In this document: piece by piece, positions 48,703 through 58,407 of the stretch
Layout of the letters: each line of letters opens with the position of its first letter
Position numbering within the stretch: the first letter of the stretch is position 1
Assembly: GCA_965200145.1 (NCBI GenBank)
Contig: CBDATG010000002.1
Coordinates: forward strand, 1,398,277-1,462,276
Direction: 5' to 3'
Source of the DNA: CBDATG01 sp965200145
GTDB taxonomy: Bacteria > Chloroflexota > Dehalococcoidia > Lucifugimonadales > Lucifugimonadaceae
Length of the DNA stretch: 64,000 nucleotides
Made by a program: the position numbers and the translations under genes
Notes under the pieces: generated by a model
Told to the model about the DNA's origin: nothing
Databases searched by the model: none
What the model saw: the letters and a program-made list of their open reading frames with translations, nothing else

Positions 48703-50298
48703 ATGGTTGAGTATCTACCGTTCGGCATCCTAAGTGTCCTGGCGTTGTTCGGCGGTCTGATCGTGCCTGTGCTGATGGGTGTGAGTCTCTGGATTGAGCG
48801 GCGCGAACATCGGATCAGGATGGCCGGTGTGTCGCCAGCAGGTTTGTCGCCAATGGCTTTGGAGATCCTTCGACGACGCGCGACCGAAAACCGCGAGCGC
48901 ATATCACGGTTCGCGCCGCGCCAACTGCAACGGTCAGACCTGGTCGGGGTGTGGCCGATCGCTGCGTTCGCATTCGTCCTATTGATGCCGTTGGCGACAT
49001 GGACTGGCCCCTTCCGCGACGACCTGCTGTTCGTCATACATCCGATCGTTTGCGTCGGTTGGTGGCTCAACATGAGGGGCCGCGGCATCATCCGCGCGGA
49101 AGTATATGCCTTGTCCACATGGGTTACTGCATACGTGGCTTGGTCGCTGTCAATGCTCGTGCCTCTTGAAGATTCGAATCGAAACCTAATCGGGCTAGAC
49201 GGCGACTTCCCATCGTTCCTGGCCGAAAGACTGGGAACAACGAGTGAGCTGGCAGTAGCGCTATGGCTCCTGTATGTAGTGTCAGGAATCGCTTGCGTGT
49301 TGGCAGGGGTCTTACTCGCGCGTGCCGATAGTCCCATTGTCAATCCGTTGTTGGCCGTAGCCATATCGATACCGTTCGTCTGGGGCGTCTTGAACACCAA
49401 TTTATTCACCGTAGTTGGTTTGGTCATTTCTTTCGGGGTTGCAGGTTACGGCATCTCGCGAGAGGTTCGCAGGAGCCAGGACGATGCCGACATACAGGCA
49501 GGCGCGTCGGTCCGGGAATCTCGCTCCGCGTTGAGCTGGAAGACATCCGATCGTCTGCTCTTGCGAACCGCGTCAGTGGTCTTTGTCGCCATCGCAATCC
49601 CAATATCGGTCCGCGAGTACGGGATGGCCAATCCCGCCGCAGAGTTCGCCACCACCTGGGCGGCGTTGGCGTTGGCTCCGTTAGCGTCGGCACTGCTGGC
49701 ACGCCTCGATAAACGTCCCCGCGTCGCGTCCGAGTGGGCCGCTTGGGCATGGGTGGCCACAGTAAGCGTCCTGGTTGCGTACCACTTGATCGGTGCCTCA
49801 TGGTTGACGCTCTTAGAACTCATTCCGTGGGTTGAACCCGCCCTACCAGGCTGGTCGTTCGACAACATCATTCACCCTCAGGCGTTCGCTGTTTGGCTGG
49901 TAGCGGTAGTGTCGTTCGTGGTCGCCTCTCGCGTGGGAAAATTGAGGTCATACGGTGCGCTACTGCTCGGACTGCTTTGGTTCCCGATCGCAACTTTCGC
50001 GGCCAGCTTGGGTTGGAGCGAAGATGAATTCGATCCAATCCCGGACCCTCTTTTAGGATTCGCCAGCATGGTTGCCATGGGATGCGTCCTACTCGTGATA
50101 ATGTGGCGCTTCTTCGGGCCGGGAGAAACCCCGAGCATCAACGCGCAATCATCAGCAGTCGCGACCGCTGATGACCCCGATGGTCCAGGGTTGCGAGCGA
50201 ATGCAGTCCATCCGTTGCCCGAATCTCAACTGGATGGAAAGCAGACCGAGGCGGGGCCAATGCCGGAACGCCAGCCCACTTCGGCACCTGAGTCATGA
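48703..50298 (+). CDS. Polytopic membrane protein, array gene 3 of 8
   Basis: A 531-residue close paralogue of genes 1 and 2 with the same five motifs (FGGLIVPVLMGVSLWIERRE, GRGIIRAEVYALSTWVT, SFGVAGYGISREVRRSQDD, LRSYGALLLGLLWFPIATF, LLVIMWRFFGPGE) and a longer hydrophilic C-terminal tail (about 50 residues). It starts at ATG 48703 behind TGAGGTA; its TGA overlaps the ATG of gene 4 (ATGA). Confidence 0.75.
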   Translation: MVEYLPFGILSVLALFGGLIVPVLMGVSLWIERREHRIRMAGVSPAGLSPMALEILRRRATENRERISRFAPRQLQRSDLVGVWPIAAFAFVLLMPLATWTGPFRDDLLFVIHPIVCVGWWLNMRGRGIIRAEVYALSTWVTAYVAWSLSMLVPLEDSNRNLIGLDGDFPSFLAERLGTTSELAVALWLLYVVSGIACVLAGVLLARADSPIVNPLLAVAISIPFVWGVLNTNLFTVVGLVISFGVAGYGISREVRRSQDDADIQAGASVRESRSALSWKTSDRLLLRTASVVFVAIAIPISVREYGMANPAAEFATTWAALALAPLASALLARLDKRPRVASEWAAWAWVATVSVLVAYHLIGASWLTLLELIPWVEPALPGWSFDNIIHPQAFAVWLVAVVSFVVASRVGKLRSYGALLLGLLWFPIATFAASLGWSEDEFDPIPDPLLGFASMVAMGCVLLVIMWRFFGPGETPSINAQSSAVATADDPDGPGLRANAVHPLPESQLDGKQTEAGPMPERQPTSAPES

Positions 50299-51812
50299 TC
50301 TGGATCCTCGCTATGACTGCCATTTTCGGACCGCTGGTCGTTCCGAGCGTAATGGGAGTCCTAGTCTGGATCGAGCGTAGCAAACATAACGCGCAAACGA
50401 AGCAACGGTTCCCTGACCCCACCGATTGGTGGCGGCAGAGGTCTAGCACCAGGCTAAGCGTAGCGAAAATCGGCGGCACCAGTCCACGGCACTTCAGGGC
50501 CTCTGACATGTTCAACTGCCCAGGCATGCTGTCGCTGGCGTTTACCGTGCTGGTTGCACCTGCGCTATGGCAGTCGCTGTTTCTGGCAGATTGGATGTTG
50601 GCAATCCACCCAATCCTCTGCGTCGCCTGGTGGCTGGCCCTGCGGCGGCGCAACGTGATCCATGCCGAAGTCTACCCGTTGGCGGTTTGGATACTGGCAT
50701 ATGTCGCGTGGGCCGCGGCATGGTTAGCCCCTGCAGAGTGGTTTCAGCATCTCGACGCAGAATCGAGCGACGGTCCAAGCATCGTCACACGCAGCTTGTG
50801 GCTGCTCTATATCGCTTCGGGATTGGCATGCTCCATAGGCGGTATCGCGTTGACGCGGGTGACCAAACCTCCGCTTAGCCCACTCCTATGCGCCGCCATA
50901 TGGATCCCTCTCGCCTGCGTCGTTTGGGCAGTCAGCCCGCTGTTCGGGGCGCTCGCACTCGTGATGACAATCGGCATCGCAGGATACGGTATATCGCGTG
51001 AGATGCGAAGATTAGAGGACGTGTCCGAAGCCAGAGGCGCAGCAATTTCCCGACCATCGTCTCAAACGTTCCGACATGTCAGTTCGATCAGGCTAATCGC
51101 GGGCATCACCGGAATCGTAATCGCGGCAAGCGCGTTATCTATCGCAGCGCGCGAATCGGGTCTGTTGAACCTAGCAGGTACCATCGCCACAACTTGGTCC
51201 GCGACGGTGGCCGCTAGTCTGCTAGCGGCTTGGTTGGCACGCCGCGACGGTCCCACTCACAACGCTACAGTTTGGGCGGCAGGCACATTCGTAGCAGTGA
51301 CTTCAGTGCACACATTCCAGCTGATGTTCGCCGAGACACTGTTGTGGTGGACAGACCCGTCATGGATATTGGAACCACCCGTTGAAGGCGAGCAGTCGAC
51401 TCTCTTCCTGTTCACTTTCGTGCAGGCCACGGTCGTCGGACTCATCGCAGTTGCGCTGTTAGTTGTGGCATTGCTGAGAGGACGCGCACACGCATACGGC
51501 GCGATACTACTCGGCATCCTTTGGGTGCCGATTGCGCTCGCCACCGCGGGGATGCACTCCGAGTATGGGCGCTTTGCACTTGTAGACCCTGTCGGCGTAT
51601 CCGGGGCAACCGTCATGGGATGCATCCTGCTCGTGATAATGTGGCGAGTGTTCGGGCCAGGAGAGGTCACAGCGGCAACCCGCGACTTCCGCGCGGTCAC
51701 GCCCGGACACGACTACAAGCAGACATCAACACGATCGATCGCGGATGTCAACATTGACCGCGCCACAGGGTCGGCAACAGGCCAGAGTAAGCCAGATCGG
51801 AGATTGGCGTAG
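50295..51812 (+). CDS. Polytopic membrane protein, array gene 4 of 8
   Basis: A 505-residue paralogue, more distant from genes 1-3. Motifs: LVVPSVMGVLVWIERSKH, RRNVIHAEVYPLAVWILAYV, GIAGYGISREMRRLEDVSEA, HAYGAILLGILWVPIALAT, MGCILLVIMWRVFGPGE. ATGA overlap with gene 3, and its TAG touches the ATG of gene 5, so genes 3-5 are tightly coupled. Hydrophilic tail of about 40 residues after the FGPGE motif. Function unknown. Confidence 0.72.
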   Translation: MIWILAMTAIFGPLVVPSVMGVLVWIERSKHNAQTKQRFPDPTDWWRQRSSTRLSVAKIGGTSPRHFRASDMFNCPGMLSLAFTVLVAPALWQSLFLADWMLAIHPILCVAWWLALRRRNVIHAEVYPLAVWILAYVAWAAAWLAPAEWFQHLDAESSDGPSIVTRSLWLLYIASGLACSIGGIALTRVTKPPLSPLLCAAIWIPLACVVWAVSPLFGALALVMTIGIAGYGISREMRRLEDVSEARGAAISRPSSQTFRHVSSIRLIAGITGIVIAASALSIAARESGLLNLAGTIATTWSATVAASLLAAWLARRDGPTHNATVWAAGTFVAVTSVHTFQLMFAETLLWWTDPSWILEPPVEGEQSTLFLFTFVQATVVGLIAVALLVVALLRGRAHAYGAILLGILWVPIALATAGMHSEYGRFALVDPVGVSGATVMGCILLVIMWRVFGPGEVTAATRDFRAVTPGHDYKQTSTRSIADVNIDRATGSATGQSKPDRRLA

Positions 51813-53000
51813 ATGGACACACTAGAAGACATCATCCTGAGCTTCTTGTTCTTTGGATCTCTGTTGGTGTCTGCCATCGCCGTGACGGCACCGTTGGCGA
51901 TCTGGTGGTCGGTACGCTCCGAGTCTAGGCGACGTCAGAAGTCGCAAGACCGCATTAACCTGACCGGCGCGAGCGAACCTACGCCCGTCAGCTTCGAATT
52001 GCACCACCTAGCACATTGGTCGCCGTTGCTACTACTCGCGTTGGCGGCCGCATCGGCAATCGGACTCCTGTTTAGCTGGACGGTGGCGATAATCCCGTTG
52101 GCGGCGTCAGGTTACATCGCGTTCCGGTGGCAGATTGCATTACGCCATCAACGCGTCAAGTGGCCGGTTGTCTACGCGTTGACACTCTGGATATTGCCGC
52201 AACTCGCTTGCACCGGGATGATCACTGCGTTCGGACCGGAGTTTCAATGGTCGGGCAACCCATACAGTGCGCCCGACTGGGTTTGGGAGGTCGCACACGG
52301 ACAAACAGTGGTACAGAAGACTCGCCTTCTAGTTGCAACGGCGTTGTGGGCGGTTGCAGCGTTGGTCGCCGCTGTGGTGCTAACGCGTCTCAAGCGGCCG
52401 CCGGTCAGCCCGAGTTTCGTGGCAACGCTGTCATTCGCACACGCCTTCGTGTTCTGGTTCTCCAACCCATTCGGGTTCATGCTCGGGACCCTCTCAATGG
52501 TGCTGATCGGACATGCGATTTCTCGCGAGGCACGGGCGGCAGCGATCGACCTCAACGATGCCGGACGACATTCGGACAGCACACTTGACCGACGAAGGGT
52601 CATTCCCGTCGTCTTTGCAGGGTTGGTTGCCACCGCGACTGCCGTTGCCATCGCATACGGTATCTCCTTGGCGACCACTGACGCGAGTCTGTTGGACGGC
52701 GCAGAGTACGGCGGCATCCCGATCATGCTGTCGTGGATACTCGGCATCGCACTGATCGCGTTCACGCTGTGGGCCATCCTACGCGGCAGGCTGCAACACT
52801 ATGGCGCGATTATCTGCGGGTTGTCATGGATACCGATCTCGTACTTGGTCTACGGATTCGATGGCGCAAGGACATACCAGGAGTACTGGTTGCACGCCTG
52901 GAGTTACTGGCAGACGGGCGCCTTTGCCATTGCCGCCGTGGTCATGCTGGCGATAATGTGGCGCGTGTTTGGTCCTGCGACGGTCTCCGATGTTCGTTGA
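51813..53000 (+). CDS. Polytopic membrane protein, array gene 5 of 8 (shortest)
   Basis: A 395-residue paralogue with about 10 hydrophobic segments, more than 60 residues shorter than the others, mostly lost from the region between the mid basic loop and YGA. Motifs persist in diverged form: WSVRSESRRR after the first helix, RVKWPVVYALTLWILPQL, MVLIGHAISREARAAAIDLN, LQHYGAIICGLSWIPIS, VVMLAIMWRVFGPAT. It ends almost directly after the FGP motif, with only five residues beyond it. Confidence 0.7.
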   Translation: MDTLEDIILSFLFFGSLLVSAIAVTAPLAIWWSVRSESRRRQKSQDRINLTGASEPTPVSFELHHLAHWSPLLLLALAAASAIGLLFSWTVAIIPLAASGYIAFRWQIALRHQRVKWPVVYALTLWILPQLACTGMITAFGPEFQWSGNPYSAPDWVWEVAHGQTVVQKTRLLVATALWAVAALVAAVVLTRLKRPPVSPSFVATLSFAHAFVFWFSNPFGFMLGTLSMVLIGHAISREARAAAIDLNDAGRHSDSTLDRRRVIPVVFAGLVATATAVAIAYGISLATTDASLLDGAEYGGIPIMLSWILGIALIAFTLWAILRGRLQHYGAIICGLSWIPISYLVYGFDGARTYQEYWLHAWSYWQTGAFAIAAVVMLAIMWRVFGPATVSDVR

Positions 53001-53050
53001 TTCCAGTATGGTGACGACACTGGTTATGTGAGTACGGAAGGCCAGACACA

Positions 53051-54445
53051 GTGTTCTTGTTACTTCTCTATGCCACCGTCTTTGGAGCGATGGTCGTGCC
53101 TTTGATCATGCTCGGGTGGTTGCTCATGGAACGGCGGCAAGCGGCACGGCGATTAGCGAGGCTGGATCCCGATGCGCCGTACGAGACGAGACGGCGCGCG
53201 GAACATGAGGCTAAGCAGAATCGCAATGTGCCAACACGTCACATTGAGTGGCGCGATCTTGCCAGCCCTCGCGCCATCGTACCTGCCACGCTCGCGACGT
53301 TGCTGGCCCTAACACCGCCATTAGCACCAGGATGGTCCGATTTCGGACTCATGATCGGAGTTGTCGGGTCCGCTATGTGGTGGTCCACGCTACAACGCTC
53401 CGGCGTAGCCCAGGCTTCGACATATGCAAGTGTGGTGTGGTGCGTGCCCGCGATGGTCTGGGTCGCTGTAATGCTGGCGACGGGTAGCACGTATCCGATG
53501 GACGACTACTATCCCTGGCACTACCAGATCTGGCATCGCGCGTTGACTGACACCGTCGTGCTGGCGTTACTGTTGGCATGTGCACTGATTCTGATACCAA
53601 GCGCCATCTATAGCGCCCTGAGACCAGAACTCAGTCGAGCCACGGTTGCGCTGACGCTGCTCGCGGTAATCCCGTTGGCAACGGTTGTGTTGGCGGGCTC
53701 AATCGCCGGAGCGGTCCAAGCTGCGCTAGGGGTAGGACTAATCGGATACGCAATGTCAAAGTCACGGCGGCGATTGAGCGACGCGGCTAGAGAGCGAGCG
53801 AGGGTTGACGCCTCAGCGCAGAGCGAAACGGGGATCGGGGTCGCGGTTCTTCAATTCAATCGTCGCGAAATCGTCATAGGCGCAGCATTAGTCCTGGCCA
53901 TGGTCGTTGCGGTGAATGCATTGCACGTATTCCTGGACCTCGCCATTTTCGATGGTGATTGGCAGTCGCGGGTCGCGTTAGTAGCAGCGTTCGCCTTGGT
54001 GTCTGGCCTGGCATTCATGCGTCGCGGCGCGCGCGATGCACTCGTCCTGGGCTCCACAATAACGGTCGCCGCCGTAATCGCGCTTTCGTTGCAAACGGTG
54101 GGAAGTTGGATACTAGCTCCGCTGGCTTCGTCCGAATCGTCGGTGGACTACTTCGTTTTCCCTTGGAACACCTACGCACAGGTTGGGGTATTGGCGTTAG
54201 TGGGATTACTGATATTCGCGTGGTCCGCCGCCCAGCGCAGGTTGGCAGAGTTCGGTGCGATGTGCATCGGGTTCGCTTGGCCCATCATCATGGCGGGAAT
54301 GCTAGGAATAAACGTCTTTGATGGAACAGGCTTCCTGTTTACGATCCAAGCATGGCTACCAGTGTCCATCGCCGCGCCATTTGTCATAGTGACGATGTGG
54401 TGTGTGTCCGGTCGCGAACCGATTAATGCAATCCAGACTGGCTGA
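53051..54445 (+). CDS. Polytopic membrane protein, array gene 6 of 8 (most divergent)
   Basis: A 464-residue paralogue: FGAMVVPLIMLGWLLMERRQ, RSGVAQASTYASVVWCVPAM, GVGLIGYAMSKSRRRLSDAA, LAEFGAMCIGFAWPIIM and FVIVTMWCVSGREP correspond to the five motifs, with AEVYA changed to ASTYA, SREVRR to SKSRRR, YGA to FGA and WRVFGPG to WCVSGRE. It starts at GTG 53051, 51 bases after gene 5, the largest gap of the array. Same fold and order suggest one family with relaxed constraint in this copy. Confidence 0.66.
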   Translation: MFLLLLYATVFGAMVVPLIMLGWLLMERRQAARRLARLDPDAPYETRRRAEHEAKQNRNVPTRHIEWRDLASPRAIVPATLATLLALTPPLAPGWSDFGLMIGVVGSAMWWSTLQRSGVAQASTYASVVWCVPAMVWVAVMLATGSTYPMDDYYPWHYQIWHRALTDTVVLALLLACALILIPSAIYSALRPELSRATVALTLLAVIPLATVVLAGSIAGAVQAALGVGLIGYAMSKSRRRLSDAARERARVDASAQSETGIGVAVLQFNRREIVIGAALVLAMVVAVNALHVFLDLAIFDGDWQSRVALVAAFALVSGLAFMRRGARDALVLGSTITVAAVIALSLQTVGSWILAPLASSESSVDYFVFPWNTYAQVGVLALVGLLIFAWSAAQRRLAEFGAMCIGFAWPIIMAGMLGINVFDGTGFLFTIQAWLPVSIAAPFVIVTMWCVSGREPINAIQTG

Positions 54446-54454
54446 GCGTAGACA

Positions 54455-55846
54455 TTGATTCAGGTATTATATCTGTTCGGCATGTCGTTCTATGTGTTTG
54501 CCGCCATAGGGCCATCGCTCTGGTTGGCGGGTAGCTCAATCTGGGTTCTGGTAGAACGGTGGATAGCACGCCGACACATGCGAGCGGCACCGATGTCCGA
54601 TCGTGGGACGCGTGTCTCACCCACTGAGACGGAATCGACTGCCACGGTCTATTCCTGTATCGGCATCGGAATTCCGATTCTGGCATTCTTGCTAGGTGCT
54701 TGGCAGTACCAAAGACTTGGGTGGGTTTTCGCCGAACAGGTTCTCGCCGCGGCGACGGTCTGCTGTGCGATCATTTGGCTCCGGTTACGTCGACGCGGTA
54801 CGGCCAACGCCGAGGTGTACGCGATGGCGGTCTGGATACTCACATGCGTTGGTTGGTCGGTCATGATCGCCCTTGACGGCCCCACTTCGTTCGGCACACG
54901 CTGGACTTTAGTCGGAGGCACGATAGACAGCGACTACGGGATCGACAATCTGTTCGGCGGGAAGATGTTGACCCTGATCAGCGCCACTTGGGCACTGGCG
55001 GCAGTTACAGCGGCGTTAGTATTCGCAGGACTGCGGCGCCCGCCAATAAAGCCGTTCCACGTAATAATGTTGGCGATACCTTACTTGTGCGTGTTCTGGT
55101 TCACCGAGGCGATGGGTTGGTTTCATATGGCGCTTGCAATAGCGGCGATTGGATTTGCAATCTCCCGAGAAGTTAGGCGCATGGAAGACGACCGAATACG
55201 GCGCGGCGGCAATCAAGAATCAGGTACGGGGGTTCGTATCCGTCTCAGCGGTTTGAGCGCGATGTTGACTGAGCAGAATGGGCGGTTATCTTGTGCCGCC
55301 GTATTGGTCACCTTACTGACAATCGCTATTGGCATCGCGTGCTCATTGGCGAGTTCGATCGAGGTTGGATATCGGTTCGCCATCCTAGGGCTCACATTGG
55401 TGTCGACGGCATCGCTCCAGTTCTGGATCCTCAATCACGTACTTCGGCGGCGCGCGATTTGGAAATGGGTTGCGTTGCATCTAGTCTTTAGCATGGCGGT
55501 CGTGACTGCGACATATGCACTGGCGGCGATGCGGCCAGGCTCCATGGAGCTCCAGGTCGTGGCCACCGGCGGGATCGCGGCAGTAGCACTGGTAGTCCTC
55601 ACACTGCGCGGTAACGACGGCCGGTACGGTGCCATGTTGTTGGGTAGCGTCTTCATGCTGCTGTTGGTTTATACATTTGACACTCAAGGCATAGGACCGC
55701 CGTGGACATTCGTGCAGTTTGCGGGCACTTCCGTCGCCGCAGTAGCAACTCTCTGCATCATGTGGAGCGTGTACGGACCTGGCTCGTTAACCGAGTCATC
55801 TGCCGCCTCCGACCGACCGCCGGAAACCGCAGATGGAATTCACTAA
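54455..55846 (+). CDS. Polytopic membrane protein, array gene 7 of 8
   Basis: A 463-residue paralogue: WLAGSSIWVLVERWIARRH, RRRGTANAEVYAMAVWILTC, AIGFAISREVRRMEDDRIRR, DGRYGAMLLGSVFMLLLVYT, LCIMWSVYGPGSL. TTG 54455 gives the N-terminal helix its usual length; an in-frame ATG at 54482 is an alternative. Its end overlaps the start of gene 8 by 14 bases. Confidence 0.7.
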   Translation: MIQVLYLFGMSFYVFAAIGPSLWLAGSSIWVLVERWIARRHMRAAPMSDRGTRVSPTETESTATVYSCIGIGIPILAFLLGAWQYQRLGWVFAEQVLAAATVCCAIIWLRLRRRGTANAEVYAMAVWILTCVGWSVMIALDGPTSFGTRWTLVGGTIDSDYGIDNLFGGKMLTLISATWALAAVTAALVFAGLRRPPIKPFHVIMLAIPYLCVFWFTEAMGWFHMALAIAAIGFAISREVRRMEDDRIRRGGNQESGTGVRIRLSGLSAMLTEQNGRLSCAAVLVTLLTIAIGIACSLASSIEVGYRFAILGLTLVSTASLQFWILNHVLRRRAIWKWVALHLVFSMAVVTATYALAAMRPGSMELQVVATGGIAAVALVVLTLRGNDGRYGAMLLGSVFMLLLVYTFDTQGIGPPWTFVQFAGTSVAAVATLCIMWSVYGPGSLTESSAASDRPPETADGIH

Positions 55847-57254
55847 CAGCGCCGTCTACATCGCCATCGCCGGCCCGTCGTTCATCTTATGGGCTGTCGG
55901 CATGGTGTTCGGAGCGGGCGTCGTGCCATTGTCGCTCGGAGTTGCGCTCCTGATCGAATCACTGCGCGGCAGGAAGCTCCGCGCAACCCTCGAGGACGGT
56001 CCGGAGCGCGGCCCCGGCACGGCAAGCGAACCGCGCGCCGTACAGCGAACCGACCTCCGCAACAAGACTGCCGTCATAGCTCTGATCATCCCTGTAGCAG
56101 TTCTAGTCGCGATGTCCATCTTCGCTTACTACTGGGTCTGGACGCTGTTCGGTGTGTCAACCGTCGTGTGCGCCATGCTGTGGTTGCGCTTGCGACGTGA
56201 CGGTGTGCGATACGCAGAGGTCTATGCAATCGCCACTTGGATGTTGCCGCGCTTAGTTTGGGGCACATTCGTCTTGGTTCGAGCTGCCGTTACCGGAGAC
56301 GACCTCTACAACTTCTTCCTGCAGGAGCCTTCGGTGTCCGGCTCGATGCTGTCCGACCTGTTTGGCGGCCCGCTACTGTTCGCGGTGGTACTCGCGGCTT
56401 CCGGCTGGGCAGTAGGAATCGCGCTGATGGCCGCATTGCGCAACGATGTCAACACGCGGCCACTTGCCATCATTTCGCTGGCAATCCCTTGCGTCGTGTA
56501 CTTCTGGTTCGTCGAACCGTTCGGATTCGCCCACGCGGGATTCACCTTGATGGTCGTCGGACATGCCGTATCGCGAGAGATGCGCCGCATGTACGCGTCG
56601 CTCGGCGGAAATCCCGCTTCAGACACGCGCCTGGCTCACGCTCCGGGGTCCGCACCGCTCGCGACATCCCAATTATCGAGGCTCGATGCGTTACTGGTCA
56701 GCATCGCAATCGCCGTGGCAGTGTTGGGTATCGCATTGATTCAGAGCCTCGACGATGCCAACTCCGAAGTCGTTTCAATCGTCGGTTGGGTCATTATCGG
56801 CACGGCGGCGACGGCGGCGGCATTCCTGTTCCTGCAACGGCGACATGAGGTCATGCCGACAGTAGTACTGATGGTCGTGCTGTGCTCGATTGCCATTTCA
56901 GCACTGGTGCGTGATGTGCCGCGGTTGCCGGACGCTGAATTGTGGCCCGACTTACTGCTGTTCGTGCTGATACAAGTGCTAGTTGCCGGGAGCGCGGGTA
57001 TCGTGGTGATGCTTACGGTGTGGCTGAAGGGTGTACACCTGCGATATGGCGCGGTTGCACTGGGTGTCGGCGCGTTGTTGATACTGGCTTGGGCATTCGA
57101 CATTGCACAATTCGATACCGAGTTGGTAGCGTGGACGTTCGCTCAGTGGTTCGGCTCTACGATCGCCGTTTGCCTGGTGATTTGGGCGATGTGGCATGTG
57201 TTCGGCCCCGGCGCTGTTGACCAACCAGTGGCGCGTCGCGGCAACCCGACTTAA
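55833..57254 (+). CDS. Polytopic membrane protein, array gene 8 of 8
   Basis: A 473-residue paralogue: GVVPLSLGVALLIESLRGRK, RRDGVRYAEVYAIATWMLPR, VVGHAVSREMRRMYASLGG, HLRYGAVALGVGALLILAW, LVIWAMWHVFGPGAV. The second half of the motif set is closest to gene 7 (both have LRLRR before the AEVYA motif and a W-A/T-F-D after YGA). It ends 32 bases before the stop of the convergent gcvT. Confidence 0.7.
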   Translation: MEFTNSAVYIAIAGPSFILWAVGMVFGAGVVPLSLGVALLIESLRGRKLRATLEDGPERGPGTASEPRAVQRTDLRNKTAVIALIIPVAVLVAMSIFAYYWVWTLFGVSTVVCAMLWLRLRRDGVRYAEVYAIATWMLPRLVWGTFVLVRAAVTGDDLYNFFLQEPSVSGSMLSDLFGGPLLFAVVLAASGWAVGIALMAALRNDVNTRPLAIISLAIPCVVYFWFVEPFGFAHAGFTLMVVGHAVSREMRRMYASLGGNPASDTRLAHAPGSAPLATSQLSRLDALLVSIAIAVAVLGIALIQSLDDANSEVVSIVGWVIIGTAATAAAFLFLQRRHEVMPTVVLMVVLCSIAISALVRDVPRLPDAELWPDLLLFVLIQVLVAGSAGIVVMLTVWLKGVHLRYGAVALGVGALLILAWAFDIAQFDTELVAWTFAQWFGSTIAVCLVIWAMWHVFGPGAVDQPVARRGNPT

Positions 57255-57286
57255 CGCCGTTGCGCGATCTCTTGGCGTTGGACGCG

Positions 57287-58375
57287 CTACCCGCGCTCGT
57301 AGAACGGCGGCCGAGCCGTCACTCCATCAACCATGCGGCCACGCACATCCACGCTAATCTGCCTACCGGGAGCAACGTGCTTAGCGTCTACCATCGCCAA
57401 CCCGATCGCCGACTTTAGCGTGGGCGAGAATGTGCCAGATGTCACCGTACCGATCTCGGTGCCGTCGGCGTGAACATCGTGTCCGTGGCGCGCGATACCG
57501 CGTCCTGTGAGTGTCAATCCCGTAAGCTTGCGCGGCAGGTCCGAGGCTCGGATGGACATCAAGGCATCCCTAGCGACATACTCGGCGCGGTCTGGAGTCA
57601 CCGTCCAGCCTAGTCCGACTTCGTACGGATTGGTTTCAACGCTCATGTCCGTACCGTGCAGTAGCATCCCTGCCTCAAGTCGCAACACATCACGCGATCC
57701 TAGACCACAAGATGCCGCGCCCCATTCTCGGAGTATGTACCAGATCGTGGGTGCGTGGTCAGCATCGCACATTATCTCGAATCCATCCTCGCCCGTGTAG
57801 CCTGTGCGTGCTACCAACATACGCTCGCGGTCAATCGTCAACTCACCCACATGGTACCGGCGGATTTCGCTCGCATCCCCGTCTGAGATCTCGCTGGTGA
57901 TACGGACTGCCTCAGGTCCCTGCAACGCGATCATGGCGATCTTGTCGGTAATGTCGCGCAGCTGGGCATCGTACGCCGCGGACTCCAGCTGGCCAGAGAG
58001 CCAGGCCCATACCACCGACACGTTGCCCGCATTGGCGACGAGCAGGTAGCGATTCCGCTGGATGTTGTACACGATGGCATCATCGATGATGCCGCCCTGT
58101 TCGTTGCAGATGACGTGATACTTGGCCTGACCGTGTCGCAACTTCGACGCAGGTTGACTCAGCACTGCATCTAGGAACCGTCCAGATTCGGGACCGAGCA
58201 CTTCGAATCTTGCCATGTGCGACACATCAAACATGCCCGCGAAACTCCGCACCTTGCCGACCTCGTGAACAATGCCATCTGCGTACTGCACTGGCATGTC
58301 CCAACCTGCGAAGGGCACCATACGCCCGCCTAGTGCGATGTGAGTAGCGTGAAGCGGTGTGCGAAGAGTGGACAT
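57287..58375 (-). CDS. gcvT: Aminomethyltransferase (glycine cleavage T protein)
   Basis: A 362-residue folate-dependent enzyme that releases ammonia from the aminomethyl-lipoyl arm of GcvH and makes 5,10-methylene-THF. Visible: RTPLHATHIALGGRMVPFAG at the N-terminus (the normal GcvT opening), GWDMPVQYADGIVHEVGKVR, FDVSHMARFEVLGP, ARTGYTGEDGFEIMC, and the C-terminal barrel with GTVTSGTFSPTLKSAIGLAM. It is on the same strand as gcvHPAPB and upstream of them, but separated by 12 kb of opposite-strand genes. A substrate-binding protein gene lies 32 bases upstream on the same strand. Confidence 0.95.
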   Translation of the reverse strand: MSTLRTPLHATHIALGGRMVPFAGWDMPVQYADGIVHEVGKVRSFAGMFDVSHMARFEVLGPESGRFLDAVLSQPASKLRHGQAKYHVICNEQGGIIDDAIVYNIQRNRYLLVANAGNVSVVWAWLSGQLESAAYDAQLRDITDKIAMIALQGPEAVRITSEISDGDASEIRRYHVGELTIDRERMLVARTGYTGEDGFEIMCDADHAPTIWYILREWGAASCGLGSRDVLRLEAGMLLHGTDMSVETNPYEVGLGWTVTPDRAEYVARDALMSIRASDLPRKLTGLTLTGRGIARHGHDVHADGTEIGTVTSGTFSPTLKSAIGLAMVDAKHVAPGRQISVDVRGRMVDGVTARPPFYERG

Positions 58376-58407
58376 GACAATGCAAGTTTAACGGCGCGAC
58401 TTGGGTG

